A DNA stretch of 41,016 nucleotides from an uncultured Oscillospiraceae bacterium (GTDB lineage Bacteria > Bacillota > Clostridia > Oscillospirales > Ruminococcaceae), in NCBI GenBank assembly GCA_958448395.1, contig CAUDDP010000012.1, positions 1 to 41,016 on the forward strand, read 5' to 3'. A program made the translations under genes and the position numbers. Within the stretch, counting starts at the first letter, position 1. Each line of letters opens with the position of its first letter. The notes beneath the pieces were generated by a model. That model saw only the letters and a program-made list of their open reading frames with translations, searched no databases and was not told the DNA's origin. This document shows, in pieces, positions 7,102 to 15,387 of this stretch.

Positions 7102-7782
7102 TTAAGAAAGCGGCTTTGTTGCAACGTCATTCTTCTCTGCCCACGCTGCAACCTTGGAATCCTTTGGACAGGTAATGGTCAAACCGGACGGAATCTCACT
7201 GGTATCCATCCACCAATTTGCAAACTCCACTGTACTGCTTGCAATCGTTAAATCTTTCAGTGCAGCACAGCCGGTAAAGGTTTCCTCCATGATTTCTGTT
7301 ACACTTGCTGGGATTTCCAATGTGCGCAACGAAGTACAGCTGATAAAAGCACCTCTGCGAATCGTACCGACGGTATCTGGAATCACAACCGTTGTCAGAT
7401 TGCTGCAATCGCTGAACGCACTTTCCCCGATGGTAATCAATCCATTCGGCAAGGTAACGCTCTTGATCTCTGCATTGGCTTCAAATGCGTGGTCTGCAAC
7501 AGCAGTTACCACATAACCATCAATGGTTCCCGGCACAGTCAAATCTGTATCAGAACCCGTATAGCCAGAAACAGAAATCGTACCATCATCATTCATAATA
7601 TATGCATAATCGGTTGTAACTGCTTCCGTAGAACCTTCCTCTATGACAGCAGAGGCAATATTGGACAAGTCTACGGAGGACTCTGAGGATTCTTCCTCAG
7701 ATGTACTACAGCCGGTAAAACTGAACAGCGTTGCCAGTGTCAGCAAAGCCGCCCATACACTTCGTCTCCATTGTTGCATCAT
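7102..7782 (-). CDS. Lipoprotein with BspA-type leucine-rich repeats
   Basis: The 226-residue protein has a lipoprotein signal (VWAALLTLATLFSFTGC, with Cys25 as the acylation site) and a Ser/Glu-rich linker. It continues with a run of LRR_5/BspA-like repeats of about 23 residues: VTAVADHAFEANAEIKSVTL, then GLITIGESAFSDCSNLTTVVI, then TVGTIRRGAFISCTSLRTLE and VTEIMEETFTGCAALKDLTI. The closing ITCPKDSKVAAWAEKNDV is the usual cap of such proteins. BspA-like repeats serve surface binding; the ligand here is unknown. Two adjacent ATGs are possible starts. It lies 35 bases after typA and is probably co-transcribed with it. Confidence 0.88.
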   Translation of the reverse strand: MMQQWRRSVWAALLTLATLFSFTGCSTSEEESSESSVDLSNIASAVIEEGSTEAVTTDYAYIMNDDGTISVSGYTGSDTDLTVPGTIDGYVVTAVADHAFEANAEIKSVTLPNGLITIGESAFSDCSNLTTVVIPDTVGTIRRGAFISCTSLRTLEIPASVTEIMEETFTGCAALKDLTIASSTVEFANWWMDTSEIPSGLTITCPKDSKVAAWAEKNDVATKPLS

Positions 7783-7817
7783 ATTTCTCTCATCCTTTCT
7801 CTTCAGGTGGTCTTTCT

Positions 7818-9641
7818 TTATTTCAATTTTCCTCTTTGCTTTGCTCGCAGCTGGTTGCTAAGGATCTGTTTCCGAATCCGGAGTGACTTTGGTGTGACTT
7901 CCAGCAGTTCATCATCCGCCAGAAATTCCAGACAGTCCTCCAAACTCATAATGCGAGGCGGTACCAAACGCAATGCGTCATCGCTGCCGCTTGCACGGGT
8001 GTTGGTCAGATGCTTCCGCTTGCAGACATTTACCACCAAATCCTCTGTCTTCGGCGATGCTCCAACCACCATACCTTCATAGACCGGTACGCCGGCACCA
8101 ATAAACAGTGCACCACGTTCCTGTGCATTGTACAGACCATAAGTGACCGCATCCCCTGTTTCAAACGAAATCAAAGAACCGGTATTCCGTCTTGGGATTT
8201 CCCCCTTGTACGGCTCATATCCGTGGAACATGCTGTTCATAATGCCTTCGCCCTTGGTATCCGTCAGGAATTCGCTCTTGTAGCCGAATAATCCCCTTGA
8301 CGGAATCAGGAAAGTCAGACGTGTGCGGCTGCCCTGTGGATGCATATCCTGCAATTCTGCCTTGCGTGTGCCCAGCTTTTCCATAACAGAACCCACGCAG
8401 TCTTCCGGCACATCAATGATCACTTCCTCAATCGGCTCATAGCGTTTGCCGTCTATTTCCTTATACAGCACTCGTGGTGTAGAAACTCCCAGCTCATAGC
8501 CTTCCCGACGCATATTTTCAATCAGGATAGACAGATGCATTTCCCCTCTGCCGGCAACCCGGAAGGCATCCGTGCTATCGGTCTCCGTAACACGCAGGGA
8601 AACGTCACGCAGCAGTTCCCGCATCAGACGGTCACGCAGCTGACGGGAGGTAACAAACTTGCCCTCCTGACCGGCAAACGGACTGTCATTGACACAGAAG
8701 GTCATTTCTACCGTTGGTTCGCTGATTTTGGTAAATGGGAGCGGTTCAAAGCAATCGGGTGCACAAACCGTATCGCCAATGGAAATATTGGAAATGCCAC
8801 TGATCCAGACAATATCGCCGACCGTTGCCGTTTCAGCCGGAACCTTCTGCAAGCCCTGAATTTGCAGCAAAGAAACGACTTTATTCCGGTTCACGGTTTC
8901 CGGATCATGGTAGTTGCCAATGACAATTTGCTGGTTGACCTGAATGGTACCACGGGCAATTCTGCCAATTCCGATTCTGCCGACATATTCATTATAGTCA
9001 ATTGAAGAAATCAGCATTTGCAGCGGTGCTTCCGGCTCACCCTCCGGTGGGTCGATATAGTTGACAATGGTATCAAACAACGGAACCAGATTGGTACCTT
9101 CCCCGTGTGGATCCAATGCGGCGGTGCCGTCTCTGCCAGAGCAATACAGGAATGGCGTATGTTCCAGCTGTTCTTCGCTGGCATCCAGATCCATCAAAAG
9201 CTCCAGTACCTCATCACCGATTTCATCCAAACGAGCATCCGGACGGTCAATTTTATTGACCACAACGATAATTTTGAGATGCATTTCCAATGCTTTCTGC
9301 AAAACAAAACGAGTTTGCGGCATGGGACCTTCGGCTGCATCCACCAGCAGCAAGGCACCATCCACCATGCTCAGCACCCGTTCCACCTCGCCGCCAAAAT
9401 CAGCGTGTCCCGGTGTGTCAATGATATTGATTTTAATATCACCGTAACGGACAGAAGTATTCTTTGCCAGAATAGTAATGCCACGTTCTCGCTCCAGTGC
9501 ATTGGAGTCCATAACTCGTTCTGCGACTGCCTGGTTTTCCCGAAATACACCACCTTGCTTCAGCATTTCATCCACGAGGGTGGTTTTTCCGTGGTCAACG
9601 TGTGCAATGATTGCAACATTTCTCAAATCTTCTCTCAGCAT
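7818..9641 (-). CDS. typA: Translational GTPase TypA/BipA
   Basis: The 607-residue protein is a ribosome-associated GTPase of the EF-G-like superfamily, involved in 50S assembly and stress or cold growth. The G motifs are in place: AHVDHGKTT (G1), RERGITI (switch I), DTPGHADF (G3) and NKIDRPDA (G4). After the GTP domain come the domain II strand region (LISSIDYNEYVGRIGIGRI), the EF-G-like domains (GRGEMHLSILIENMRREGYE) and the TypA-specific C terminus with KSEFLTDTKGEGIM and MSLEDCLEFLADDELLEVTP. Its length is typical. GAGGAAATTTTACC precedes the ATG. The downstream LRR lipoprotein shares the transcript. Confidence 0.97.
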   Translation of the reverse strand: MLREDLRNVAIIAHVDHGKTTLVDEMLKQGGVFRENQAVAERVMDSNALERERGITILAKNTSVRYGDIKINIIDTPGHADFGGEVERVLSMVDGALLLVDAAEGPMPQTRFVLQKALEMHLKIIVVVNKIDRPDARLDEIGDEVLELLMDLDASEEQLEHTPFLYCSGRDGTAALDPHGEGTNLVPLFDTIVNYIDPPEGEPEAPLQMLISSIDYNEYVGRIGIGRIARGTIQVNQQIVIGNYHDPETVNRNKVVSLLQIQGLQKVPAETATVGDIVWISGISNISIGDTVCAPDCFEPLPFTKISEPTVEMTFCVNDSPFAGQEGKFVTSRQLRDRLMRELLRDVSLRVTETDSTDAFRVAGRGEMHLSILIENMRREGYELGVSTPRVLYKEIDGKRYEPIEEVIIDVPEDCVGSVMEKLGTRKAELQDMHPQGSRTRLTFLIPSRGLFGYKSEFLTDTKGEGIMNSMFHGYEPYKGEIPRRNTGSLISFETGDAVTYGLYNAQERGALFIGAGVPVYEGMVVGASPKTEDLVVNVCKRKHLTNTRASGSDDALRLVPPRIMSLEDCLEFLADDELLEVTPKSLRIRKQILSNQLRAKQRGKLK

Positions 9642-9716
9642 GGTAAAATTTCCTCTTTTCTTGCCCTTGCTCCCATTTGACGGGCGTTCCTTCTTCTCAC
9701 ATTCTCACAATAGAAA

Positions 9717-9758
9717 TAAAAAAGAACAGGCAAAACACACATCTGCTTTACCTGTTCT
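9717..9758 (-). terminator. Terminator of the tRNA-Thr/tRNA-Tyr transcript
   Basis: On the minus strand AGAACAGG (9751-9758, reverse complement) pairs with CCTGTTCT (9723-9730), followed directly by a run of T (TTTTTTATTT). It lies a few bases after the tRNA-Tyr CCA end. Confidence 0.85.
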
Positions 9759-9759
9759 A

Positions 9760-9844
9760 TGGTGGGGGAGGACGGATTCGAACCATCGAAGCTAGAAGCA
9801 GCAGATTTACAGTCTGTCCCCTTTGGCCACTCGGGAACTCCCCC
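9760..9844 (-). tRNA. tRNA-Tyr (GUA)
   Basis: The acceptor arms GGGGGAG and CTCCCCC pair fully, with discriminator A and an encoded CCA. The anticodon loop CTGTAAA carries GTA between ACAGA and TCTGC strands. A long variable arm makes it class II, as expected for bacterial tRNA-Tyr. It is the second tRNA of a pair with tRNA-Thr. Confidence 0.97.
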
Positions 9845-9874
9845 AAAGTGTATATATCCAATTTTGAGATATAC

Positions 9875-9950
9875 TGGAGCTGGTGGACGGACTTGAACCC
9901 CCGACCTGCTGATTACAAATCAGCTGCTCTACCAACTGAGCTACACCAGC
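9875..9950 (-). tRNA. tRNA-Thr (UGU)
   Basis: The acceptor arms GCTGGTG and CACCAGC pair fully, with discriminator T and an encoded CCA. The D arm is AGCTCAGTTGGTAGAGC and the anticodon loop TTTGTAA carries TGT. The UCCA end is relevant to the thrS T-box leader in this same window, whose bulge reads UGGA. Confidence 0.97.
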
Positions 9951-9965
9951 CTTACAACGTTATTT

Positions 9966-9994
9966 ATTATATCACAGCTTTTCGGAAATGTCAA
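9966..9994 (-). promoter_or_regulatory. Consensus promoter of tRNA-Thr/tRNA-Tyr
   Basis: On the minus strand TTGACA (9989-9994), 17 bases and TATAAT (9966-9971) match the consensus perfectly and end 15 bases before the tRNA-Thr 5' end. Confidence 0.93.
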
Positions 9995-10158
9995 GCGATT
10001 TTTTCGTTAATTTTCGTTTTTTTAAGAAAAAAAAGCATAATGTGAAAAAGTGCGGCTAATTTTTTCAGTTTTATCGCATTAAAGCAAAATATCAATGCAT
10101 GGAAATGAAAAAAGAAAAGTAAAAGCAATGTGGTAATACAATGAGCAGGAACAGGCAC

Positions 10159-10191
10159 AAAAAAATCCGCTCTCCCAATCGGAAAGCGGAT
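10159..10191 (-). terminator. Terminator of tRNA-Pro
   Basis: ATCCGCT (10185-10191, minus) pairs with AGCGGAT (10165-10171), followed by TTTTTTG on the minus strand. It begins nine bases after the tRNA-Pro end. Confidence 0.85.
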
Positions 10192-10199
10192 GAAATTTA

Positions 10200-10276
10200 T
10201 GGTCGAGGCGACAGGATTCGAACCTGCGGCATCTTGCTCCCAAAGCAAGCACTCTACCAAGCTGAGTTACGCCTCG
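10200..10276 (-). tRNA. tRNA-Pro (UGG)
   Basis: The acceptor arms CGAGGCG and CGCCTCG pair fully, with discriminator A and an encoded CCA. The anticodon loop TTTGGGA carries TGG, and the T arm contains GGTTCGAATCC. It has its own promoter and terminator. Confidence 0.97.
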
Positions 10277-10306
10277 TTTTTTCACTGTATCTTACGCAGT
10301 GTTCTT

Positions 10307-10335
10307 ATTATAGCACATCCTTTTCCATTTGTCAA
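10307..10335 (-). promoter_or_regulatory. Consensus promoter of tRNA-Pro
   Basis: On the minus strand TTGACA (10330-10335), 17 bases and TATAAT (10307-10312) form a perfect consensus about 30 bases before the tRNA. Confidence 0.92.
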
Positions 10336-10352
10336 GCATTTTTTTGAAAAAA

Positions 10353-10677
10353 ACACAGAAATCCATTTTTGTATTTTCCCTCACGGATAACGGTCTCACC
10401 ACCACCGGCAGAATCGCTACGCTGTCTGCCTGTGTCCGCTGTTCGCCGTTGTACGTTATATAAACTTGTATCCTTGTTCCTCCGAATTTCTGTATCGTTT
10501 TGTTTTTCAGAAGGCGGACAGCGGCAGCTTGTTCTTCATTCCGTTAGCAAAACTCTAATTGCAACGTTTTGCAGGGGACAGCTGTCCCCTGCACCCCTCG
10601 CCAAGCTGGAGCCAGCTTGACCGCAGTCGCCTGCGGCGAAGAATCCATTCCATCATCTGAAAATGAATCTCTGTGTG
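10353..10677 (+). repeat. Interspersed structured repeat, copy D (complete, with terminal inverted repeats)
   Basis: This is the clearest copy, about 325 bases. Its ends are imperfect inverted repeats: ACACAGAAATCCATTTT at the left and AAAATGAATCTCTGTGT at the right. Inside, in order, are a head block (TATTTTCCCTCACGGATAAC, then CCGGCAG..GTCTGCCTGTGT) and a hairpin with arms CCGCTGTTCGCC and GGCGGACAGCGG about 80 bases apart. A perfect 22-base palindrome follows at 10571-10592 (half-site GCAGGGGACAG). The tail is AAGCTGGAGCCAGCTTGACC, with CCGCA/TGCGG as a further hairpin. No coding content is credible. It sits between the tRNA-Pro promoter and the yfhO terminator. Confidence 0.8.
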
Positions 10678-10704
10678 CAGAAAATAAAATTTCCTATCGC
10701 TATC

Positions 10705-10742
10705 AAAAAAGACGCATACAGAAGCCTGTCCTGTATGCGTCT
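10705..10742 (-). terminator. Terminator after yfhO
   Basis: AGACGCATACAG pairs perfectly with CTGTATGCGTCT (arms 10710-10721 and 10731-10742), followed on the minus strand by TTTTTTG. Confidence 0.93.
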
Positions 10743-10767
10743 CTCTTGCTATTATGAATCGTAGGAA

Positions 10768-13700
10768 TTATTCGCTGTCATCATCTGCTTTCGCAGGTGC
10801 TTCTTCTGTATCCTTCGATTGTTTTGCTTGTTTGGGTGCTGTCTTTTCCGGCGATTTCTCCCCACCAGAAGAATTCTCCGCTTTCTTTCCTGTTACCGAT
10901 TTTACAGCTGCCTGCTTTGGCTTCTGCTTTTTATCATCACCATCACCGCTTGCCTCACGCCGTTTCTGCCGTGCAAGGGCAAGCAGAACCGCATTATGCT
11001 TCTTATCATAGCGATAGAACAGCACCAGAATGATAATACCAGCAGCCAGACAAATCAGACCGACATTCCAGCCCGGCGGTGTAAATTTCAAAGTTACTTC
11101 ATGTTCTCCGGCTTCCAGCGGAATCCCAACCAGTGCATTTAATACCTTCACAGGTTCTACCTTTTTGCCGTCCACCTTCACCGTCCAGCCATCTTCCCAC
11201 GGAATGCTGGTCAGCATCATCTGTCCTTCACCGGCAGTAATGGTACCAGTTATCTTGCGGTCATTGAACTTTGTAATATTCCACTGATTCTGCTTCAGCT
11301 TGTCAATATCCTCCTGGAACATGTCTTCATCAAAGCTATAGAAGAAGAAGTTCTTTACAATCGTGTACTCATTGGCAACGGTCATTCGCAGACAGAGCTT
11401 TTTACCAATGTCAAACTGTCCAAGCCGCATAATGGTATAATTATCGCCCTCGAAGTAAGCATTAAACCATTCATAGTCATAGTCACCAAGGTCTTCATCC
11501 CATTCGCCGAGCCACAGGTTCACAGATTTCTGGTTTTCGGTTTTAAAGAAAATATAAATCGGATCTTCTGTCTGTACGGTCAAGCGGAAGTCCACCGTCG
11601 GGTCACCGCTCTGACCAGCCGTATAACAAGTCTGCTCGCCATATGGAGAGGTGGTAACATTGCTCAGAACCGGATCACCATCCAGCTCAACAGGCGAATA
11701 ATAATTCTTACTGCCTGCAATATTCCCAGACCCATCAAAAGTCATATTGCCACTGATAACACTCATCAGCATATTCTGGCTATTGAACGGATTATCATTG
11801 CCAAGGTGATCAATCCGGTTTACATTTTGATCTACCATATAACCAATGGAAAGGGCATTCGGGTTTTCATAAACCTTGATCGTCTGTGCTGCATCATTTT
11901 CATCTGTATAGTCATACTGCATCACTGGCTCATAAGTCGGATTCAGCCGCTTGCTGGTATCGCTTTCCCGATTCAGAACATACTTGATACCAAGCAGGGA
12001 ATCTGCCAATGCGGTATTACCGTCATAACGTGTATAGTAGCTGTGCATACAATAGCCCATTGTTTCAATGAAGTTGATAATATCGGTGTTCATAACAGAG
12101 CTGGAATGGGAAATGCCACGCAGTCCGAATGCACCGTTGTCATTGACACAACGGAAGAAGGTTTTCTCTGCACGGTACAGACCGTCATCATATTCTTCCA
12201 GTTTCTCTGTTACAGTACGACCGTTTTCAATAAAGTTGTCCCAAGACTTCTTTGTAGAATATGCCACCTCTTTATCAATCTTCTTCATGGAATCCACTGC
12301 ATTGTACGTCACTTCGCTGCCAATAAAGAACAGCATGACGATGCTCACCACTACATTACTAAACCGTTTCACATCCTCCTTTGAGCCGCCCTTCATGAAG
12401 TAGAGGCACACTAAGTAGATACCAATCAGGATGATGGAAACCCAGATGCTCTTAATCGTATCAATATGTTCATAGCCCAGCTTGGAAATGACAAGCAGCA
12501 GCACCATCCAGCCAAAGAAAACAGCACCCAGCACGCCCGGCTTGATCGACTTCAATTTGGTGAATGCCATCGCTGCCATGGAAAGCAGTACAAAAGAAAT
12601 CAGGAAGGAGTAACGGAATGGCAGCCAGTTCGGGGATTGTCCACCATGCCACATCATATCAATCGGCTTGAAGTACATGCTGAGAATCATGCAGATCAAA
12701 ACAAATGTATAACCGATTTTTTTCTTCAGGTTAATCTGATTGCTGATGTAGAACAGCGGCAGCAGCACAACCGTCAGCAATCCACAGTAAATTTCCGGAC
12801 TGCCCTGTACATTTACAGAGTCATACTGTGCTGGCAGCAGCTGCGGGATCAGATCAATCAATTCAAATTGTGCAGCAAACAATTCCTTCAGCTGTGCCCA
12901 TTTATCCCCATCGCCATTGAAAATATTGCTCAGCTGTGTCCAGACGCTCTCTGTAAACTCCATTTTACCTTGCTGCAAGGTATAAACCATTGGCAGCAAC
13001 ATAATGGCAGAGCAAAGCAGACCGACAATTGTGGTATAGCACATTCTGCCAATAGTTTGGAAATAATCATATGCCTTTCTGCCCTTCAGATCTGTTCCAA
13101 AGAAAAGATAGAAAATGAAGTAAATGACAATAAAAATGGCAATCATAAAGCCAATATAGAAATGTGCCACAAACATAAATGCCAACGGAATGGCATAGTT
13201 GATCTTTCTGCCGTCATCCACCAGCACTTCCAAGCCTGCAATAATCAGCGGCAGAAATACCAGACCATCCAGCCACATTGGGTCAATCAACTGAATGACT
13301 GCGTATGCCATCATGCCATACAGCGTGGAGAAAAGCAGAGAATGCAAACCGCTGACCTCTCTGCGTTTTTGCAGAAAATAACTAAAGGTAACAGAAGCTG
13401 CACCAAGCTTACACAGCTGCATAATTAGCAGACTGGCAAGCATGCATTTTTCCGGCAGCAGCATGACAATCAAGGTAAACGGACTGGCAAGATAATAGCC
13501 GATAATACCCATAAAGTTACCGGAAAGGTTCCGAGACCAGTTGTAGAAGATGCTGCCGTCTCCCCAGAAGGCGTCTCGCAGCGATTCAAAATAGTAAACG
13601 TACTGTCCGTTCAAATCAAGACAGAGAACAGATTCTTCGCCGAATGGGGAAATGCCAAAAAGAGCATAAGCAAGATAGGTCAATGCAACAGGAATGAAAA

Positions 13701-13818
13701 ATGCAATAATGTAAAACTTGTTGCGAATGAGCCAACCTTGCAGACCATGTCCGACACCGGCGAGGGTCAGCGGTGATTTTGCAGCCGCCGACGATTTACG
13801 TGTGGATGCGTTTGTCAT
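10768..13818 (-). CDS. YfhO-family polytopic membrane protein
   Basis: The 1016-residue protein has a short cytoplasmic lead and then about a dozen or more membrane segments over the first 500 residues. The opening is the YfhO pattern: FFIPVALTYLAYALFGISPFG, then VLCLDLNGQYVYYFESLRD and NWSRNLSGNFMGIIGYYLASPF. An extracytoplasmic domain follows (about 520-900, with GLRGISHSS, SMPWEDGWTVKVDGKKVEPV-like text and AGEHEVTLKFTPPG). The last membrane segment is VGLICLAAGIIILVLFYRY. The family is GT-C-like and in Bacillus is linked to glycosylation of cell-wall polymers such as lipoteichoic acid. About 75 charged Lys/Glu/Ala/Pro-rich residues at the C terminus are unusual and probably cytoplasmic. 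AGGAGGATATTC precedes the ATG. Confidence 0.9.
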   Translation of the reverse strand: MTNASTRKSSAAAKSPLTLAGVGHGLQGWLIRNKFYIIAFFIPVALTYLAYALFGISPFGEESVLCLDLNGQYVYYFESLRDAFWGDGSIFYNWSRNLSGNFMGIIGYYLASPFTLIVMLLPEKCMLASLLIMQLCKLGAASVTFSYFLQKRREVSGLHSLLFSTLYGMMAYAVIQLIDPMWLDGLVFLPLIIAGLEVLVDDGRKINYAIPLAFMFVAHFYIGFMIAIFIVIYFIFYLFFGTDLKGRKAYDYFQTIGRMCYTTIVGLLCSAIMLLPMVYTLQQGKMEFTESVWTQLSNIFNGDGDKWAQLKELFAAQFELIDLIPQLLPAQYDSVNVQGSPEIYCGLLTVVLLPLFYISNQINLKKKIGYTFVLICMILSMYFKPIDMMWHGGQSPNWLPFRYSFLISFVLLSMAAMAFTKLKSIKPGVLGAVFFGWMVLLLVISKLGYEHIDTIKSIWVSIILIGIYLVCLYFMKGGSKEDVKRFSNVVVSIVMLFFIGSEVTYNAVDSMKKIDKEVAYSTKKSWDNFIENGRTVTEKLEEYDDGLYRAEKTFFRCVNDNGAFGLRGISHSSSVMNTDIINFIETMGYCMHSYYTRYDGNTALADSLLGIKYVLNRESDTSKRLNPTYEPVMQYDYTDENDAAQTIKVYENPNALSIGYMVDQNVNRIDHLGNDNPFNSQNMLMSVISGNMTFDGSGNIAGSKNYYSPVELDGDPVLSNVTTSPYGEQTCYTAGQSGDPTVDFRLTVQTEDPIYIFFKTENQKSVNLWLGEWDEDLGDYDYEWFNAYFEGDNYTIMRLGQFDIGKKLCLRMTVANEYTIVKNFFFYSFDEDMFQEDIDKLKQNQWNITKFNDRKITGTITAGEGQMMLTSIPWEDGWTVKVDGKKVEPVKVLNALVGIPLEAGEHEVTLKFTPPGWNVGLICLAAGIIILVLFYRYDKKHNAVLLALARQKRREASGDGDDKKQKPKQAAVKSVTGKKAENSSGGEKSPEKTAPKQAKQSKDTEEAPAKADDDSE

Positions 13819-13978
13819 GAATATCCTCCTAAAAAATTTTTTTCTTTGTCAAACGTAGCGGCACATCTGACAAATAATAATATCTATATAACACAAATTG
13901 TGTATTTGTGCAGGGTGTACATGCCAAAATAAATGATATATTGTAATGAAAAATGGGCAGATTATCTGCGTCATCCTT

Positions 13979-14105
13979 CACGGAAATTCATTTTTGTATT
14001 TTCTCTCACGGATAACAGTCTCATCTCCACCAAGTTGAAGCCAGCTTGACCGCAATTGCCGTTCGGTGGAGCAATCTACTCCATCATTTGAAAATTGATT
14101 TGCAT
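13979..14105 (+). repeat. Interspersed repeat, copy E (short, internally deleted)
   Basis: It starts like the other copies (CACGGAAATTCATTTTTGTA, then TTTTCTCTCACGGATAAC) but jumps from the head at ATCTCCACC straight to the tail AAGTTGAAGCCAGCTTGACC. It ends CATCATTTGAAAATTGATTT. The ends are again near-complementary (GAAATTCATTTT and AAAATTGATTT). At about 127 bases it looks like an internal-deletion derivative, as with MITE families. The rest of the 13819-14199 interval holds the yfhO upstream region with a CACAAATTGTG dyad near 13893. Confidence 0.7.
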
Positions 14106-14124
14106 GACCATCCCTTTCAACTGC

Positions 14125-14153
14125 TTGACAAAACCGAAAAGGTGTCCTATACT
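14125..14153 (+). promoter_or_regulatory. Promoter of the 14200 gene
   Basis: TTGACA (14125-14130), 17 bases and TATACT (14148-14153). It lies just beyond the right end of repeat copy E. Confidence 0.8.
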
Positions 14154-14199
14154 ATAAATAAAACCAACAATCATGCTGTACAACAAGGAGAGATTTGAC

Positions 14200-14478
14200 A
14201 TGAAAGCACTTGCATTCGCTTTTTCTGCCGAAAACCCCCATGCCCTGCGGAATATCCTATTGGTTATTGTGACTGTAATCTATCTCATTGTACTTGTCGT
14301 ATTATTTCTGTACCTACGACGTGCCAACCAAAAGGTAGCAGATAAAATGAAACAACTGCAAATGGAGAAAAAAGCAGCGAAGGAATTGGAAGAGGAAGCA
14401 GAAGAACCACTTATGAGCAAATTACATACCGCCCGTCCACGCAAAGAAGAAACACATACTGATCCGAAAGCGTCGTAG
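14200..14478 (+). CDS. Small single-pass membrane protein
   Basis: This 92-residue protein of unknown function has one strong membrane helix, about residues 18-40 (ILLVIVTVIYLIVLVVLFLY). A charged cytoplasmic-type tail follows, probably coiled coil, of NQKVADKMKQLQMEKKAAKE and LEEEAEEPL. The start is the ATG at 14200 with AAGGAGAGATTTGAC before it; the in-frame ATG at 14173 lacks a ribosome site. It has its own promoter. Its last 68 bases overlap the end of the convergent lipoprotein gene 14411-15070. The tail recalls YajC-type or other scaffold-like small membrane proteins, but I would not assign a family. Confidence 0.72.
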   Translation: MKALAFAFSAENPHALRNILLVIVTVIYLIVLVVLFLYLRRANQKVADKMKQLQMEKKAAKELEEEAEEPLMSKLHTARPRKEETHTDPKAS

Positions 14479-15070
14479 TAGCATCGCCGCTCGCCAATGA
14501 CAGACTCAGGTTCAGAAACTTCGCATCCGAAATATGCTCGGTACAGTAGTTTTCTTCTCCGCTGAGTGTATTTAGCATCGGGTAAAGATTATCCAGATTG
14601 CTATGAACAGCATCCGTGGACTGTTCACACTCTGTAATCGTGATTTTTGTAAATGTCACATCTGCATTGGTATTTGTATCTGTGCTCGTTGTACTTGTCT
14701 GTGGTGTATAGCTGAATTTTAGCTTTGTCAGCAGGCCATCCACGCCGATCAGTCCCTGAAACATCTGCTGTACAACATAGTCTGTATAGAAATCCAATGT
14801 TACTTCCTGATAGAGCGTGACATCCTCAGTTTGAATGGCATAAAAATAATTGGAAAGTGCTGTCATTGCCTCTTCTGTAAAGTAACGAGAATCATACTCC
14901 ACGGGAACCTCTACCGTATCCAACGACCGCAGCGTTGCACCAAACGGTAAATCCTCCATTGCAACACTCTCTTCCTTTTTGTTTTGCTTCTCGCTACAGG
15001 CTGTCAGACAGCAAAGTGCCATCAGAATCGCCAGCAGCCTTGCCAACCGCAAATCCATCCGGTTTCGCAT
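14411..15070 (-). CDS. Lipoprotein of unknown function
   Basis: The 219-residue protein has a classical lipoprotein signal (LLAILMALCCLTAC, lipidation at the Cys of LTAC near residue 25). The extracellular part contains ALSNYFYAIQTEDVTLYQEV, FYTDYVVQQMFQGLIGVDGL, a Thr/Ser/Asn-rich loop near residues 128-142, KITITECEQST and a final CVDGRYVICS. The first and last of these segments resemble those in the lipoprotein at 5906-6679, suggesting one family. AAAGGAGGCATCTTTTCT precedes the ATG. The promoter at 15133-15161 has a TTTTGTG/CACAAAA dyad upstream. The 3' end overlaps the convergent 14200 gene by 68 bases, so one of the two stop regions is antisense to the other. Confidence 0.8.
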   Translation of the reverse strand: MRNRMDLRLARLLAILMALCCLTACSEKQNKKEESVAMEDLPFGATLRSLDTVEVPVEYDSRYFTEEAMTALSNYFYAIQTEDVTLYQEVTLDFYTDYVVQQMFQGLIGVDGLLTKLKFSYTPQTSTTSTDTNTNADVTFTKITITECEQSTDAVHSNLDNLYPMLNTLSGEENYCTEHISDAKFLNLSLSLASGDATTTLSDQYVFLLCVDGRYVICS

Positions 15071-15132
15071 AGAAAAGATGCCTCCTTTTTTCTAATTCAA
15101 TTCAATCCAATCGAAAAAAATCATACGGTTTT

Positions 15133-15161
15133 AGCATATCACATTTTTTTCAAAACGTCAA
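15133..15161 (-). promoter_or_regulatory. Promoter of the 14411 lipoprotein gene
   Basis: On the minus strand TTGACG (15156-15161), 17 bases and TATGCT (15133-15138). Confidence 0.75.
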
Positions 15162-15175
15162 CGCATACTACAAAT

Positions 15176-15196
15176 TTTGTGCATTTTTCACAAAAT
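15176..15196. promoter_or_regulatory. TTTTGTG dyad upstream of the lipoprotein promoter
   Basis: TTTTGTG and CACAAAA are perfect inverted 7-mers separated by seven bases, beginning 15 bases upstream of the -35 box. Similar TTTGTG/TGCACAA elements occur before the genes at 17246 and 18354 and near yfhO, so a shared regulator is possible. Confidence 0.4.
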
Positions 15197-15387
15197 AAAC
15201 TTGTAACTTTCGGCAAATTGGAACGGAACGGTTTGCTTTCCTGCCCTTATTTTCCCACCCATCTATGAAATTTATGTGAAAAAAGTTCATAAGTCTTCTG
15301 AAAGTTCCATGAGACCTTTTCATTTCTGCATGTTCCACTCTATTTGATAGCACCACATTCTCTTTTTTGCTAGCGACTACTACGAAA

